From positions 1-34,127 of the forward strand of contig JBBJOI010000028.1 of assembly GCA_037721555.1 (NCBI GenBank): a DNA stretch of 34,127 bases, in the 5' to 3' direction. The notes under the pieces are model-generated. The model made no database searches. It saw nothing but the letters and a program-made list of their open reading frames with translations, and had not been told where the DNA came from. Shown here piece by piece: positions 13,519-21,780 of the stretch; the stretch's first letter is position 1; each line of letters begins with the position of its first letter. The DNA is from Gaiellasilicea sp037721555. GTDB lineage: Bacteria > Actinomycetota > Thermoleophilia > Gaiellales > Gaiellaceae. A program made the position numbers and the translations under genes.

Positions 13519-14843
13519 GGCGGGCCGGTCTTCTCTTCCGGAAAGACCTCCGTGTCCTCCGGCGCTCGCCGTTCTTACTCGCCGTCTTGCTCTTGTATCC
13601 GCTCGTCATCGCCGGGCTCGTCGGTCTCGTCGCCAGCTATGCCAGCGCCAAACCGCGTGTCGCGCTCGTCGACGACGACATCCTGCCGGCGCAGATCACC
13701 GTCGGGGGGCGGACGTTTCATGTCGAGCGGACGATCGATCGAGTCGCGCAGGAGGTGACGCTCGTCCGGCTGGAGGGCGAGGAGGCGGAACGCCAACTGC
13801 GTTCGGGGCGGATCGTCGCGCTGCTGCGGGTGCCGCGAGGCTTCGTGGCCGACCTCCGCAGCATGGCTCGCAGCCCCCGACTCGAGCTGGAGACGACGCG
13901 CGGCGGTCTGTCCGTTCGGGTGACGCAGCAGGTGCAGTCACTCGTCTACCAGCTGAACCGCCAGCTCGAGGACGCCTACGTCGAGGCCAACCTCGAGTAC
14001 ATCAACCTCCTCGTCGAAGGAGGCACGGGCAACTTCCTCGGCCGTGAGTTCGACGTGCTCGGGCTGAAGCGCGCGGAGGCGCTGCTCGACGAGCTGCCGC
14101 CTGGGCCGCGGCTCGACCGCATCAGCGAGTTCGTCCGCGTGGCCTCTGCAGCGCTCGGCGCCACCGACGATGCGCTGCGGGCGACGGCGAACCCGATCGA
14201 GCTGGTCGAGGCAGACGACGAGGGCCGCACCTGGGCGCTCTCCGCGCAGGCGCAGTCCTACGCGCTGGCGCTGACGATCTCGTTCCTGGCGCTGCTCCTC
14301 GCCGCGGCGGCGCTCGCGGCCGAACGCGACGAGGGTGTCTTCGCCCGGCTGCGACGGGGCTTGGCGGGGCCAGGCGAGCTCGTGGCCGCCAAGACAGCGC
14401 TGGCCGCAGCCGCGGCGGTTGCACTCGGGCTCGGGATCGTGCTTGCGTTCGGCGCGATCATCGAGCTGGGTGGCGTCGAGGGCGGACAGCCGTGGTCACG
14501 CGTGCCGCTGCTCGCACTCGGGCTCGCGCTCGCCGGGGCCGCTTTCGGCGGGCTCGGCGCGCTGCTCGGCGCACTCGCACGGGATGCTCGTACGGCGTCC
14601 CTCGTCGCGATCCTCGCCGTCCTCCCGATCGTCTTCCTGGGCCTCGTCCCGCGCGAGGTCGCCCCGGCGGCTGCCTCTGTCAGCGACGCCTTCCCGTTCG
14701 CCCACGCCCTTCGGTTCTTCACCGCTGCGCTCTTCGACCTCGACCCGCTGGGCGCGGCCGTGCGAGAGGGAGCCTGGCTCCTCGGGCTGGCACTGCTCTT
14801 CTGCACAGCAGCGCGGTCAGCGTTGCGCCGCCTGGATGCGTGA
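13515..14843 (+). CDS. ABC-2 type transporter permease
   Basis: This 442-residue permease is the partner of the ATPase, overlapping its stop by 4 nt. After a short basic start (MRRAGLLFRKDLRVLRRSP) comes one membrane segment (FLLAVLLLYPLVIAGLVGLVAS). Then follows a large extracytoplasmic domain of about 210 residues (from KPRVALVDDDILPAQITVGG to the QLNRQLEDAYVEANLEYINLL region), and about five further membrane segments (ALALTISFLALLLAAAALAAE, AAKTALAAAAAVALGLGIVLAFGAII, PLLALGLALAGAAFGGLGALLGAL, SLVAILAVLPIVFLGLVP, GAWLLGLALLFCTAA). The layout matches the ABC-2/YhgE-Pip-like exporters with a big first loop. Substrate unknown. Confidence 0.88.
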   Translation: MRRAGLLFRKDLRVLRRSPFLLAVLLLYPLVIAGLVGLVASYASAKPRVALVDDDILPAQITVGGRTFHVERTIDRVAQEVTLVRLEGEEAERQLRSGRIVALLRVPRGFVADLRSMARSPRLELETTRGGLSVRVTQQVQSLVYQLNRQLEDAYVEANLEYINLLVEGGTGNFLGREFDVLGLKRAEALLDELPPGPRLDRISEFVRVASAALGATDDALRATANPIELVEADDEGRTWALSAQAQSYALALTISFLALLLAAAALAAERDEGVFARLRRGLAGPGELVAAKTALAAAAAVALGLGIVLAFGAIIELGGVEGGQPWSRVPLLALGLALAGAAFGGLGALLGALARDARTASLVAILAVLPIVFLGLVPREVAPAAASVSDAFPFAHALRFFTAALFDLDPLGAAVREGAWLLGLALLFCTAARSALRRLDA

Positions 14844-14909
14844 TCCGACGCCGCTTCGCGCGCGTGATCCGGCAAGCGTGAAGTTCCGATCGAGCAGCCA
14901 GGGCTGACG

Positions 14910-14915
14910 TAACCT
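14910..14915 (+). promoter_or_regulatory. -10 box (TAACCT) of a leaderless hemB promoter
   Basis: TAACCT fits TANNNT and ends 7 nt before GTG 14923. No Shine-Dalgarno is present between them. Confidence 0.5.
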
Positions 14916-14922
14916 GTCCTCT

Positions 14923-15882
14923 GTGAGTGCGTTCCCGGCCACACGGCTTCGCCGGCTTCGCCGCACCGACGGGCTTCGCGGACTCGTACGGGAGACGCGG
15001 CTCGACCTCGACGCCTTCGTGATGCCGCTCTTCGCCTGCCCGGGCGAGGGAGTCGTGCGCCCCCTTGAAGGCCTTCCGGGGATTGCCCAGCGCTCGGTCG
15101 ACGAGCTCGTGCGCGAGGCAGGGGAGCTGGCCGCGCTCGGCGTCCAGGCGCTCCTCCTCTTCGGGATCCCGGAGGAGAAGGACGTCGAAGGCTCGGGCGC
15201 GTGGGAGGACAACGGGATCGTGCAGGGCGCGCTGCGCGCGCTCCGCTCCGAGCACCCCAAGCTCGTGCTCGTCACCGACGTGTGCCTGTGCGAGTACACC
15301 TCCCACGGCCACTGCGGGGTGCTCCGCGACGGCGAGGTCGTGAACGACGAAACGCTCGAACTGCTCGCCCGCACCGCAGCCTCGCACGTGGACGCGGGAG
15401 CAGACGCCGTCGCTCCGAGCGACATGATGGACGGGCGCGTCGGCGCGATCCGCGAGCTGCTTCCCGAGACGCCGATCATCGCCTACTCCGCCAAGTACGC
15501 CTCGGCGTTCTACGGACCTTTCCGCGAGGTGGCGGAGTCGACGCCGCAGGAGGGCGACCGCCGCGGCTACCAGTTGGATCCCGCGAACGCGCGCGAGGCG
15601 CTGCGCGAGTGCGAGCTCGACCTGGAGGAGGGCGCCGACGTGCTGATGGTGAAGCCCGCGCTGCCGTACCTCGACGTGATCCGGGCGGTCCGCGAGAGCT
15701 TCAGCTGCCCGGTCGCCGCCTACAACGTCTCGGGCGAGTACGCCATGGTGAAGGCTGCGGCCGCGCGAGGCTACCTCGACGAGCGGGCGGCCGCGCTCGA
15801 GTCGCTGACAGCGATCAAACGAGCCGGAGCCGACCTCGTCTTCTCCTACTGGACGAAGGATCTGGCTCGGTGGCTCGGATGA
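14923..15882 (+). CDS. hemB: Delta-aminolevulinic acid dehydratase (porphobilinogen synthase)
   Basis: This 319-residue enzyme condenses two 5-aminolevulinate molecules to porphobilinogen in haem synthesis. The Schiff-base lysines are visible in IIAYSAKYASAFYGPFREV (residue about 190) and LMVKPALPYLDVI (residue about 244). The Cys-rich zinc motif DVCLCEYTSHGHCG (residue about 120-133) marks the zinc-dependent type. FGIPEEKDVEGSGAW and SDMMDGRVGAIR are also classical. The N-terminus begins with RLRRLRRTDGLRGLVRET, common in the family; two 9-bp direct repeats encode the RLRRLR. GTG 14923 is chosen because of the TANNNT box. hemL follows 49 nt downstream. Confidence 0.96.
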   Translation: MSAFPATRLRRLRRTDGLRGLVRETRLDLDAFVMPLFACPGEGVVRPLEGLPGIAQRSVDELVREAGELAALGVQALLLFGIPEEKDVEGSGAWEDNGIVQGALRALRSEHPKLVLVTDVCLCEYTSHGHCGVLRDGEVVNDETLELLARTAASHVDAGADAVAPSDMMDGRVGAIRELLPETPIIAYSAKYASAFYGPFREVAESTPQEGDRRGYQLDPANAREALRECELDLEEGADVLMVKPALPYLDVIRAVRESFSCPVAAYNVSGEYAMVKAAAARGYLDERAAALESLTAIKRAGADLVFSYWTKDLARWLG

Positions 15883-15931
15883 GTCGTTGCGCACAGCGGA
15901 GGACCTCCGGTGCGCGAAGAGGGGTAGCAGA

Positions 15932-17194
15932 GTGGCTCTGAAGCAGCGCTCCGAGCTGTTTCGACGCGCGGAGCGGCTCATCCCGGGCGGCGTCAACTCA
16001 CCCGTGCGCGCGATGCGCGCGGTCGGGCTCAGCGAGCCGGTCTTCATGCGGAGCGGCGCGGGCTCGACGATCGAGGACGTGAACGGCAACCGCTACATCG
16101 ACTGGGTGATGTCCTGGGGCCCGCTGATCCTGGGCCACGCCGACGACGAGACGTTGCGCGCAATCGAAGCGGCCGCGCGACGGGGCACCACCTTCGGCGC
16201 GCCGACGGAGGCCGAGGTCGAGCTGGCTGAGGAGATCGTCGACGCAGTGCCGTCGGTCGAGCTGGTGCGGCTCGTCTCCTCCGGCACGGAGGCGGCCATG
16301 AGTGCGATCAGGCTGGCGCGCGCGGCCACGCACCGAGACCGGATCCTCAAGTTCGCCGGCGGCTACCACGGCCATGTCGATGCGCTGCTCGCAAGCGCCG
16401 GCTCGGGACTCGCAACACTGGGTATCCCCTCCAGCCCCGGCATCCCGACGGGCGTCACGGCCGACACGATCGTGACCGCGTACAACGACCTCGACGCTGC
16501 GGCCGCCGCAGTCGAGCGGTACGGGGAGGGCCTGGCGGCGATCGTCGTCGAGCCGGTGGCGGGGAACATGGGCGTCGTTCCGCCCCTTCCCGGCTTCCTC
16601 GAGGCGCTGCGGGCGCTCTGCAACGCCTCCGGCGCGCTGCTCGTCTTCGACGAGGTGATCACCGGTTTTCGCGTCGCGCGCGGCGGCGCGCAAGAGCGGT
16701 ACGGCGTGATCCCGGATCTCACGGTGCTCGGGAAGATCGTCGGCGGCGGGCTGCCCGCTGCCGCCTTCGGCGGCCGTGGCGACGTGATGGAGCGCCTCGC
16801 CCCCGCCGGTGACGTCTACCAGGCGGGCACGCTCTCCGGCAACCCGCTGGCGACCGCGGCCGGGATCTCCGTGCTGCGCCGGCTGCGCGACCCGGAGGTC
16901 TACGACGCCCTGGAGGCAAAGGGGGCCCGGCTCGAGGCCGGGCTGCGGCAGTTCGGCACGCTCCATCGCGTTGGCGCAATGGCGACGCTCTTCTGCACTG
17001 ACGGTGGCATCCACACCTTCGCGGACGCCCAGCGCTGCGACACGGAGCGCTTCGGCGCGCTCTTCCGCCATCTGCTCGAGCGGGGCATCTACATCGCGCC
17101 GTCGCAGTTCGAGTGCCTCTTCGTCTCGCTCGCGCACTCCGACGAGGACATCGACCGGACGGTCGAGGCTGTTGCAGAGTTCTTCCGCGACTGA
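15932..17194 (+). CDS. hemL: Glutamate-1-semialdehyde 2,1-aminomutase
   Basis: This 420-residue PLP enzyme converts glutamate-1-semialdehyde to 5-aminolevulinate in the C5 haem pathway. Recognised by ERLIPGGVNSPVRAMRAVG at the N-terminus, RLVSSGTEAAMSAIRLAR (PLP phosphate site), FAGGYHGHVDALLASAGSG, LLVFDEVITGFRVARGGAQ (PLP ring Asp) and VLGKIVGGGLPAAAFGG (Schiff-base Lys). Start GTG 15932 has an AGAGGGG purine-rich site upstream and gives the usual N-terminus; GTG/ATG at 15887 would add 15 non-conserved residues. With hemB upstream it provides consecutive early haem steps. The rest of the pathway is outside the window. Confidence 0.96.
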   Translation: MALKQRSELFRRAERLIPGGVNSPVRAMRAVGLSEPVFMRSGAGSTIEDVNGNRYIDWVMSWGPLILGHADDETLRAIEAAARRGTTFGAPTEAEVELAEEIVDAVPSVELVRLVSSGTEAAMSAIRLARAATHRDRILKFAGGYHGHVDALLASAGSGLATLGIPSSPGIPTGVTADTIVTAYNDLDAAAAAVERYGEGLAAIVVEPVAGNMGVVPPLPGFLEALRALCNASGALLVFDEVITGFRVARGGAQERYGVIPDLTVLGKIVGGGLPAAAFGGRGDVMERLAPAGDVYQAGTLSGNPLATAAGISVLRRLRDPEVYDALEAKGARLEAGLRQFGTLHRVGAMATLFCTDGGIHTFADAQRCDTERFGALFRHLLERGIYIAPSQFECLFVSLAHSDEDIDRTVEAVAEFFRD

Positions 17195-17645
17195 GAGCTC
17201 TGAGCTGTGGGAGACGCTCGCTTCCGGGGCGGCTGCCGAGAGCCCGCTCTGGGCCGAAGCCCTCCGCGCGCAGCCGGAGCGGGAGCGGGAGCCGGTCTTC
17301 TCGCCCCTCGCGCCCGACCGTTTCGCGCTCGGGCTCGAGACGATCTACGAGGGCTACCTGCTCCACTACGGCCGGCCAAGGCTGTTCGACCCCCCGGACC
17401 CCGAAGCCGCGCTCCTGCTCGGCGACTACCTCTATGCACACGGTCTCGTCCGGGTCGCCGAGCTCGGCGAGGTGGAGGCGGTGGCGACCCTCGCCGAGCT
17501 GATCTCGGTCTGCGCCCATCTCCGCGCGGAGCAGGAGGCCGGCGACGGCGATGCCTGGGTGGATGCCGTCCACCGCCTCGGCGGCCAGTCGTCCGGAGCC
17601 GGCGTCGGACAAGCCGTCGCCGCGCACGCGGCACGCATGCGGTGA
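17172..17645 (+). CDS. Hypothetical protein downstream of hemL
   Basis: This protein of about 157 residues starts at TTG 17172, overlapping the hemL end by 23 nt. It reads ELWETLASGAAAESPLWAEALRAQPEREREPVFSPLAPDRFALGLETIYEGYLLHYGRPRLFDPPDPEAALLLGDYLYAHGLVRVAELGEVEAVATLAELISVCAHLRAEQ, with a Gly/Ala-rich tail. It is probably alpha-helical and soluble, and I cannot assign a family. The conserved-looking core (IYEGYLLHYGRP, LLGDYLYAHGLVRVAELG) and codon use like its neighbours argue for a real gene. Its overlap with hemL suggests co-translation. No function is proposed. Confidence 0.72.
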   Translation: MQSSSATESSELWETLASGAAAESPLWAEALRAQPEREREPVFSPLAPDRFALGLETIYEGYLLHYGRPRLFDPPDPEAALLLGDYLYAHGLVRVAELGEVEAVATLAELISVCAHLRAEQEAGDGDAWVDAVHRLGGQSSGAGVGQAVAAHAARMR

Positions 17646-17647
17646 GT

Positions 17648-17653
17648 TACAGT
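17648..17653 (+). promoter_or_regulatory. -10 box (TACAGT) of a leaderless promoter
   Basis: TACAGT fits TANNNT and ends 6 nt before ATG 17660, placing the likely transcription start on the A of the start codon. Confidence 0.5.
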
Positions 17654-17659
17654 TCTCCC

Positions 17660-17803
17660 ATGACCGCCTGGCTCCTCGCGAACGCCGCCACCGAGGGACG
17701 CAACGTGATCATCGGAATGCTCGTCGTCGGGCTGATCTTCGTGGGTGTGATCGCCATCGGCGAGACGTCACGGATGCTGCGCCACCGCCGCCGCGGCCAC
17801 TAG
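17660..17803 (+). CDS. 47-residue single-span membrane protein
   Basis: The frame from ATG 17660 encodes a short N-terminal segment (MTAWLLANAATEGRNV), one membrane helix (IIGMLVVGLIFVGVIAIGETS) and a basic tail (RMLRHRRRGH), which predicts the C-terminus in the cytoplasm. It is too short to classify. Support comes from the clean membrane topology, the positive-inside tail and the TANNNT box 6 nt upstream of the start. It lies 15 nt after the preceding hypothetical gene. Function unknown. Confidence 0.6.
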   Translation: MTAWLLANAATEGRNVIIGMLVVGLIFVGVIAIGETSRMLRHRRRGH

Positions 17804-17882
17804 ACGCCCGCCCGAAAGACCTCGTCGAGCCCAGTCGGCGCTAACGCTGGACTCCGTTGACGTGCGGCGCGATGCTGCGGCG

Positions 17883-20087
17883 ATGCGAGCACTCCCTTCC
17901 GGCACCGTCACGTTCCTCTTCACCGATGTCGAGCGTTCGACCGCTTTGCTGCACGAGCTCGGGGCCGAGGCGTGCGCGGAAGTGTTGGCGGAGCATCGGC
18001 GGGTGCTGCGGGAGGCGTTCGCCGCGCACGCCGGAGTGGAGGTGGACACGCAGGGCGACGCGCTGTTCGTCGCGTTCGGGCTTGTGAAGGATGCACTGGC
18101 CGCGGCAACGGCGGGGCAAGCGGCGCTGGCTGAGGGGCCGGTTCGCGTTCGAGTCGGGATCCACACCGGCGAGCCGCTCGTGAGCGAGGACGGTTATGTC
18201 GGCGTGGACGTGCACCGAGCCGCCCGGATCATGGCGGCGGGCCACGGCGGGCAGGTGCTCGTCTCCGAGACGGCCGTGCTGCCAGCAGTGGCGCGAGCGC
18301 TCGAGGTGCAGGAGGTGCCGGGAGAGCCGCTCGAGGCCACGCTCCGCTCCTTCCTGGCCTCGCGGCGGCTGCTGTTGCTGCTCGACAACTTCGAGCACCT
18401 GCTCGACGCGCGCTCGCTGCTGGCCGGGCTGCTCGCCGGCTGCCCCCAGCTGTGTCTGCTCGTCACCAGTCGGTCTACGTTGTCGCTCACCAGCGAGCAC
18501 GTCTACGAGGTGCCGCCCCTGCGTGAGGACGAAGCGGTCGACCTCTTCGTGGAGCGGGCGCAGCAGGCGGGCGCAGCCGTTGTCGCGGACGCGACCCTCG
18601 CCGCCGTCTGCAACCGGCTCGACCGGCTGCCACTCGCGATCGAGCTCGCCGCCGCCCGCGCACGTTTGCTCGAGCCGCAGGCCTGCTCGAGCGGCTCGAG
18701 CGGCGCCTGCCGCTGCTCAAGAGCAACGCGCCCGACCTCCCCCCGCGCCAACAGACCCTGTACGCCACGATCGCCTGGAGCCACGACCTCCTCGACGACG
18801 AGGAACGCACGCTCTTCCGGCGGCTGAGCGTCTTCGCCGGCAGCTTCAGCCTCCAGAGCGCCGAAGCCGTCACCGGCGGCGACCTCTGGACGGTCGAGTC
18901 GCTCCTCGCCAAGAGCCTCGCCCGCCGCTGGGGCAGCGGCCGCCTCGGCCTCCTCGAAACCATCCGCGAGTACGCCACCGAACAACTCGAGACCTCAGGT
19001 GAGAGTGTCGGGACGAGAGCCGCGCACGCGCAGTCCTACCTGCTTCTGGCGGAACAACTGGAGCCGCAACTACGCGCTGGGGAACAGCGCGTCCACTCCC
19101 TCGATCAGATCGCAGCCGAGCTCGACAATCTCCGCGCCGCGTTGAACTCGTTCGACGACGCAGGCGCGGGCGAGGAGGTCCTTCGGCTCGCCGTGTCGCT
19201 GTGGCGTTTCTGGATGGCGCGCGGCTACTTCGGTTCCGGCCGCCGCTGGATCGAGCGCGGCCTCGCTGCGGCGGAGCAATCCCCCGGCCTTCTCAGCGCG
19301 CGCGCGTTCGAAGCCCTGGGTGTGTTCGCCGCGCTGCAGGGAGAGAACGAAACGGCTCGCACACACACCCAGGAGGCGCTCCAGCTCTACCGGCACCTGA
19401 ACGACCCGCGGGGCATCGCCGAGACGCTAAACAACCTCGGCGTGATGGCAGTGAATTCCGGGGACACCGCCGAGGCCGCGCGGCTCTACGACGAGAGCGA
19501 GGCTCGGGCGCGCGAGGCGGGGCGACGAGCATCTGATTGCGATCACCATCAACAACCGTGGCCAGGTCGCACTCATGAACGGCGACTACGAGTCGGCTGC
19601 CTCGCTTGCCCGCGAGGCGTCAGGAATCCACGCGGCTTGGGGGATCATGGCCGCACAGCATTATCACTCGGAACGATCGGCGTCGCGCTACTCCTGCTCG
19701 GTAGGGTCAGCGAGGCCGACGCAGTCTTCTGCCAGTGCCTCGAGGTCGCTGATCAGTCCCCGCAGCGAGAGATCGCGATCGGTGCGCTCCTCGGCCGCGC
19801 GGCCGTCACCATGCAAGAGGGCGACGCGACCCCGCGCGGCCCGGTTGCTCGGGTTGGCCGACTATCAGCTCGAGGTGATGGGCGGCTCGTGGGGAACATT
19901 CCTCGATCTCGAGCGGGACCTTCGCGAGCGGACGCTCGAGCAGGCTCGCAAGCAACTGGGCGTAGAGGCGAGCGCATTTGCATACAAGGAGCTCCGGGCG
20001 CTCTCCTTCGACGAAGCCATTGCGTACGGACTGGAAGAACGCGAGACCGACGAGGTCATTACTCCTCCGCGATCGTCACCTTCGTGA
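17883..20087 (+). pseudogene. Decayed regulator: class III cyclase domain - P-loop ATPase remnant - TPR-like tail
   Basis: The start (MRALPSGTVTFLFTDVERSTALLHELG) and the cyclase half (VDTQGDALFVAFG, VGVDVHRAARIMAAGHGGQVLVSETAVLPAVA) are like those of the intact paralogue at 21781. The end of the cyclase domain and the whole Walker A region are then missing in frame: about residue 140 jumps to RALEVQEVPGEPLEATLRSFLASRRLLLLLDNFEHLL. Four frameshifts follow, each at a short G or C run: about 18683 (-1), 19521 (+1), 19641 (-1) and 19831 (+1). Joining the frames restores ALLERLERRLPLLKSN, EAGDEHLIAITINNRGQVALMNGDYESAA, SLGTIGVALLLLGRVSEAD and AARLLGLADYQLEVMGGSWGTF. The last piece ends at 20087 and overlaps the 3' end of the minus-strand lipoprotein gene by 29 nt. 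Confidence 0.82.
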
Positions 20088-21687
20088 AGTCGTACTGGCC
20101 GAGCAGGTTGGGCTGCCAGCCCTCGATCCCTGGCTTGCGCATGGTCGGGAAGGTCGCCCAGTGGCTCGGGATGATCGGCAAGGCCCCTTCTGGCCCGGTT
20201 AGCTTGGCTTCGGCCTGCGCGTAGATCTTGTGGCGCTCGGTGTCGTCCGGCGTTGAGCGTGCACGGTCGATCAAGCGGTCGTACTCGGGGTCACAGTAGC
20301 CGGTCGGGTTGTTACCGGACTTGCACGTCCAGAGCTCGAGGAAGTTGATGTCGTCGACGTAGTCGCCGACCCAGCCGATCGCGAACACGTCGATCGAGGA
20401 ATGGACGGGCGGCCCGAGGGTCTCCAGGAACGCTTGGAAATCCATCCCGCGCAGCGACGTCTGGATGCCGATCTCCTTCCACATCGCTTGCACGGCGACC
20501 GCGATCTCTTCACCGACGGGGTCCTCGCTGACGTAGACGAAGTTGAGCTTGCGCTTGGGCGAGGAGGCCTGGTCGAGGTACTTCCGCGCCGCTTCCAGAT
20601 CGGCCGTTTCCGGGAGGAAGTCCTGCGCGATCACGTCGAATCCCGGCATCCCTTTCGGGGTGAAGCTCGTCGCCGGTTCCTCGCCCGCCTTTGTCACGTT
20701 CTCGATCAGGGAAGCCCGGTCGAGCGCGAACGCAAGCGCCCGCCGCTGGTTCACGTCGGGCACCGTCTTCAGGTTGAATCCGAAGTACTGCGTCGCCAGA
20801 CCGGGGCTCTGGACGTACGCGTCGCCCTCCTGGAGTCGCTCGATGTCGCCGGAGGGGATGCACGCATTCTCAAGGCAGGCGTCGATCTCGCCCGCCTCGA
20901 ACGCGGCCAGCGCGGTCTGAGAGTCCTTGATGATCCGGCCCGCGATCCGCTCCACCTTCACCGCGCCTGCGTTGCGCCACTGCGCCCACCTGGTCAGCGT
21001 GATCGACTCGTCGTGCTTCCAGCCGCTCAGCTGGAAAGGCCCGTTGGTGACAATGTTCGCAGGCTCCGTCCACTTGCGGTCGAACCTTTCCACTGTGGCG
21101 CGGTGCACGGGAAGGAACGAGGTGTGGGCAGACTGGGCGATGAACCACGGCTGCGGGCTGGTCAGGTGCACTTCGAAGGTGCGCTCATCGAGCGCCTTCA
21201 CGCCTACCTTGTCACGAAGCGCCTCGCAGCTCTTCTCGCAGCTGTTGTAGTCGCTCGCACCGACGATTCCGTACAACTGGTACGCGTAGCCGGCGGCGAG
21301 CTCGGGGTCGAGGATCCGCTTCCAGGCGTACTCGAAGTCGGCAGCGGTGACGGGATCGCCGTTCGTCCAGCGGCCGTCCTCGCGCAACCGGAAGGTGACC
21401 GTCCTCCCGTCCTCGCTGATCTCCCAGCTCTCCGCCAGCGCCGCCTCCGGTTCGAGATCGGCGTTCAGCCGCACGAGCGGATCCATCAGATTGAGGACGA
21501 CGTTCGCCGAAACGACGTCGGTGAGCAGGCCAGGATCCAGGGACGGCGGCTCCGAGGCAATCGCGATGCGGAGCGCATCCTTCGAGCCTTGACCCGAGGC
21601 GTCCCGCTCGTCGTCCCCACCGCAACCCCCTGCCAACACGATCAATCCCAGCGCAGCCACACACACGAAAGCACGCCAAAATCTCAT
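20059..21687 (-). CDS. ABC peptide/solute-binding lipoprotein (SBP family 5)
   Basis: This 542-residue extracytoplasmic solute-binding protein has a lipoprotein signal (MRFWRAFVCVAALGLIVLAGGC, lipobox LAGGC). It is followed by the family-5 pattern ALRIAIASEPPSLDPGLLTDVVSANVVLNLMDPLVRLNADLEPEAALAESWEISEDGRTVTFRLREDGRWTNGDPVTAADFEYAWKRILDP, typical of oligopeptide (OppA-like) binders. Also seen are NGPFQLSGWKHDESITL and RRALAFALDRASLIENV. ATG 21687 has a strong GGAGGGG site; the 17 extra upstream codons are unlikely. No permease or ATPase gene is adjacent, so it is an orphan component. It is driven by a near-consensus promoter (21741-21769) divergent from the intact cyclase regulator, which may control it. 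Confidence 0.92.
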   Translation of the reverse strand: MRFWRAFVCVAALGLIVLAGGCGGDDERDASGQGSKDALRIAIASEPPSLDPGLLTDVVSANVVLNLMDPLVRLNADLEPEAALAESWEISEDGRTVTFRLREDGRWTNGDPVTAADFEYAWKRILDPELAAGYAYQLYGIVGASDYNSCEKSCEALRDKVGVKALDERTFEVHLTSPQPWFIAQSAHTSFLPVHRATVERFDRKWTEPANIVTNGPFQLSGWKHDESITLTRWAQWRNAGAVKVERIAGRIIKDSQTALAAFEAGEIDACLENACIPSGDIERLQEGDAYVQSPGLATQYFGFNLKTVPDVNQRRALAFALDRASLIENVTKAGEEPATSFTPKGMPGFDVIAQDFLPETADLEAARKYLDQASSPKRKLNFVYVSEDPVGEEIAVAVQAMWKEIGIQTSLRGMDFQAFLETLGPPVHSSIDVFAIGWVGDYVDDINFLELWTCKSGNNPTGYCDPEYDRLIDRARSTPDDTERHKIYAQAEAKLTGPEGALPIIPSHWATFPTMRKPGIEGWQPNLLGQYDFTKVTIAEE

Positions 21688-21740
21688 CAACCCCTCCTCG
21701 TCACGGGAGCACCGCAGGACCCTGACTCCATGTGCCAACT

Positions 21741-21769
21741 ATTACAAGACTTCGTACCCTCCCTGTCAA
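21741..21769 (-). promoter_or_regulatory. Near-consensus sigma-70-type promoter for the solute-binding protein
   Basis: On the minus strand TTGACA (21764-21769) and TGTAAT (21741-21746) are exactly 17 bp apart. This is the best vegetative-type promoter seen in the window, giving an approximately 45-nt leader with a GGAGGGG ribosome site. A 6-bp inverted repeat (GTGCCA at 21732-21737, TGGCAC at 21774-21779) flanks it and might be an operator. Confidence 0.7.
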
Positions 21770-21780
21770 CCTCTGGCACG

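Noticed and set aside
14846..14880. Two copies of GCGTGATCCG around the end of the permease gene
   Set aside because: A short direct repeat with no further structure or flanking symmetry.
20401..21780. N-terminal extension of the intact cyclase regulator frame
   Set aside because: It is antisense to the solute-binding protein and shows no homology; the cyclase domain starts right after ATG 21781/21793.
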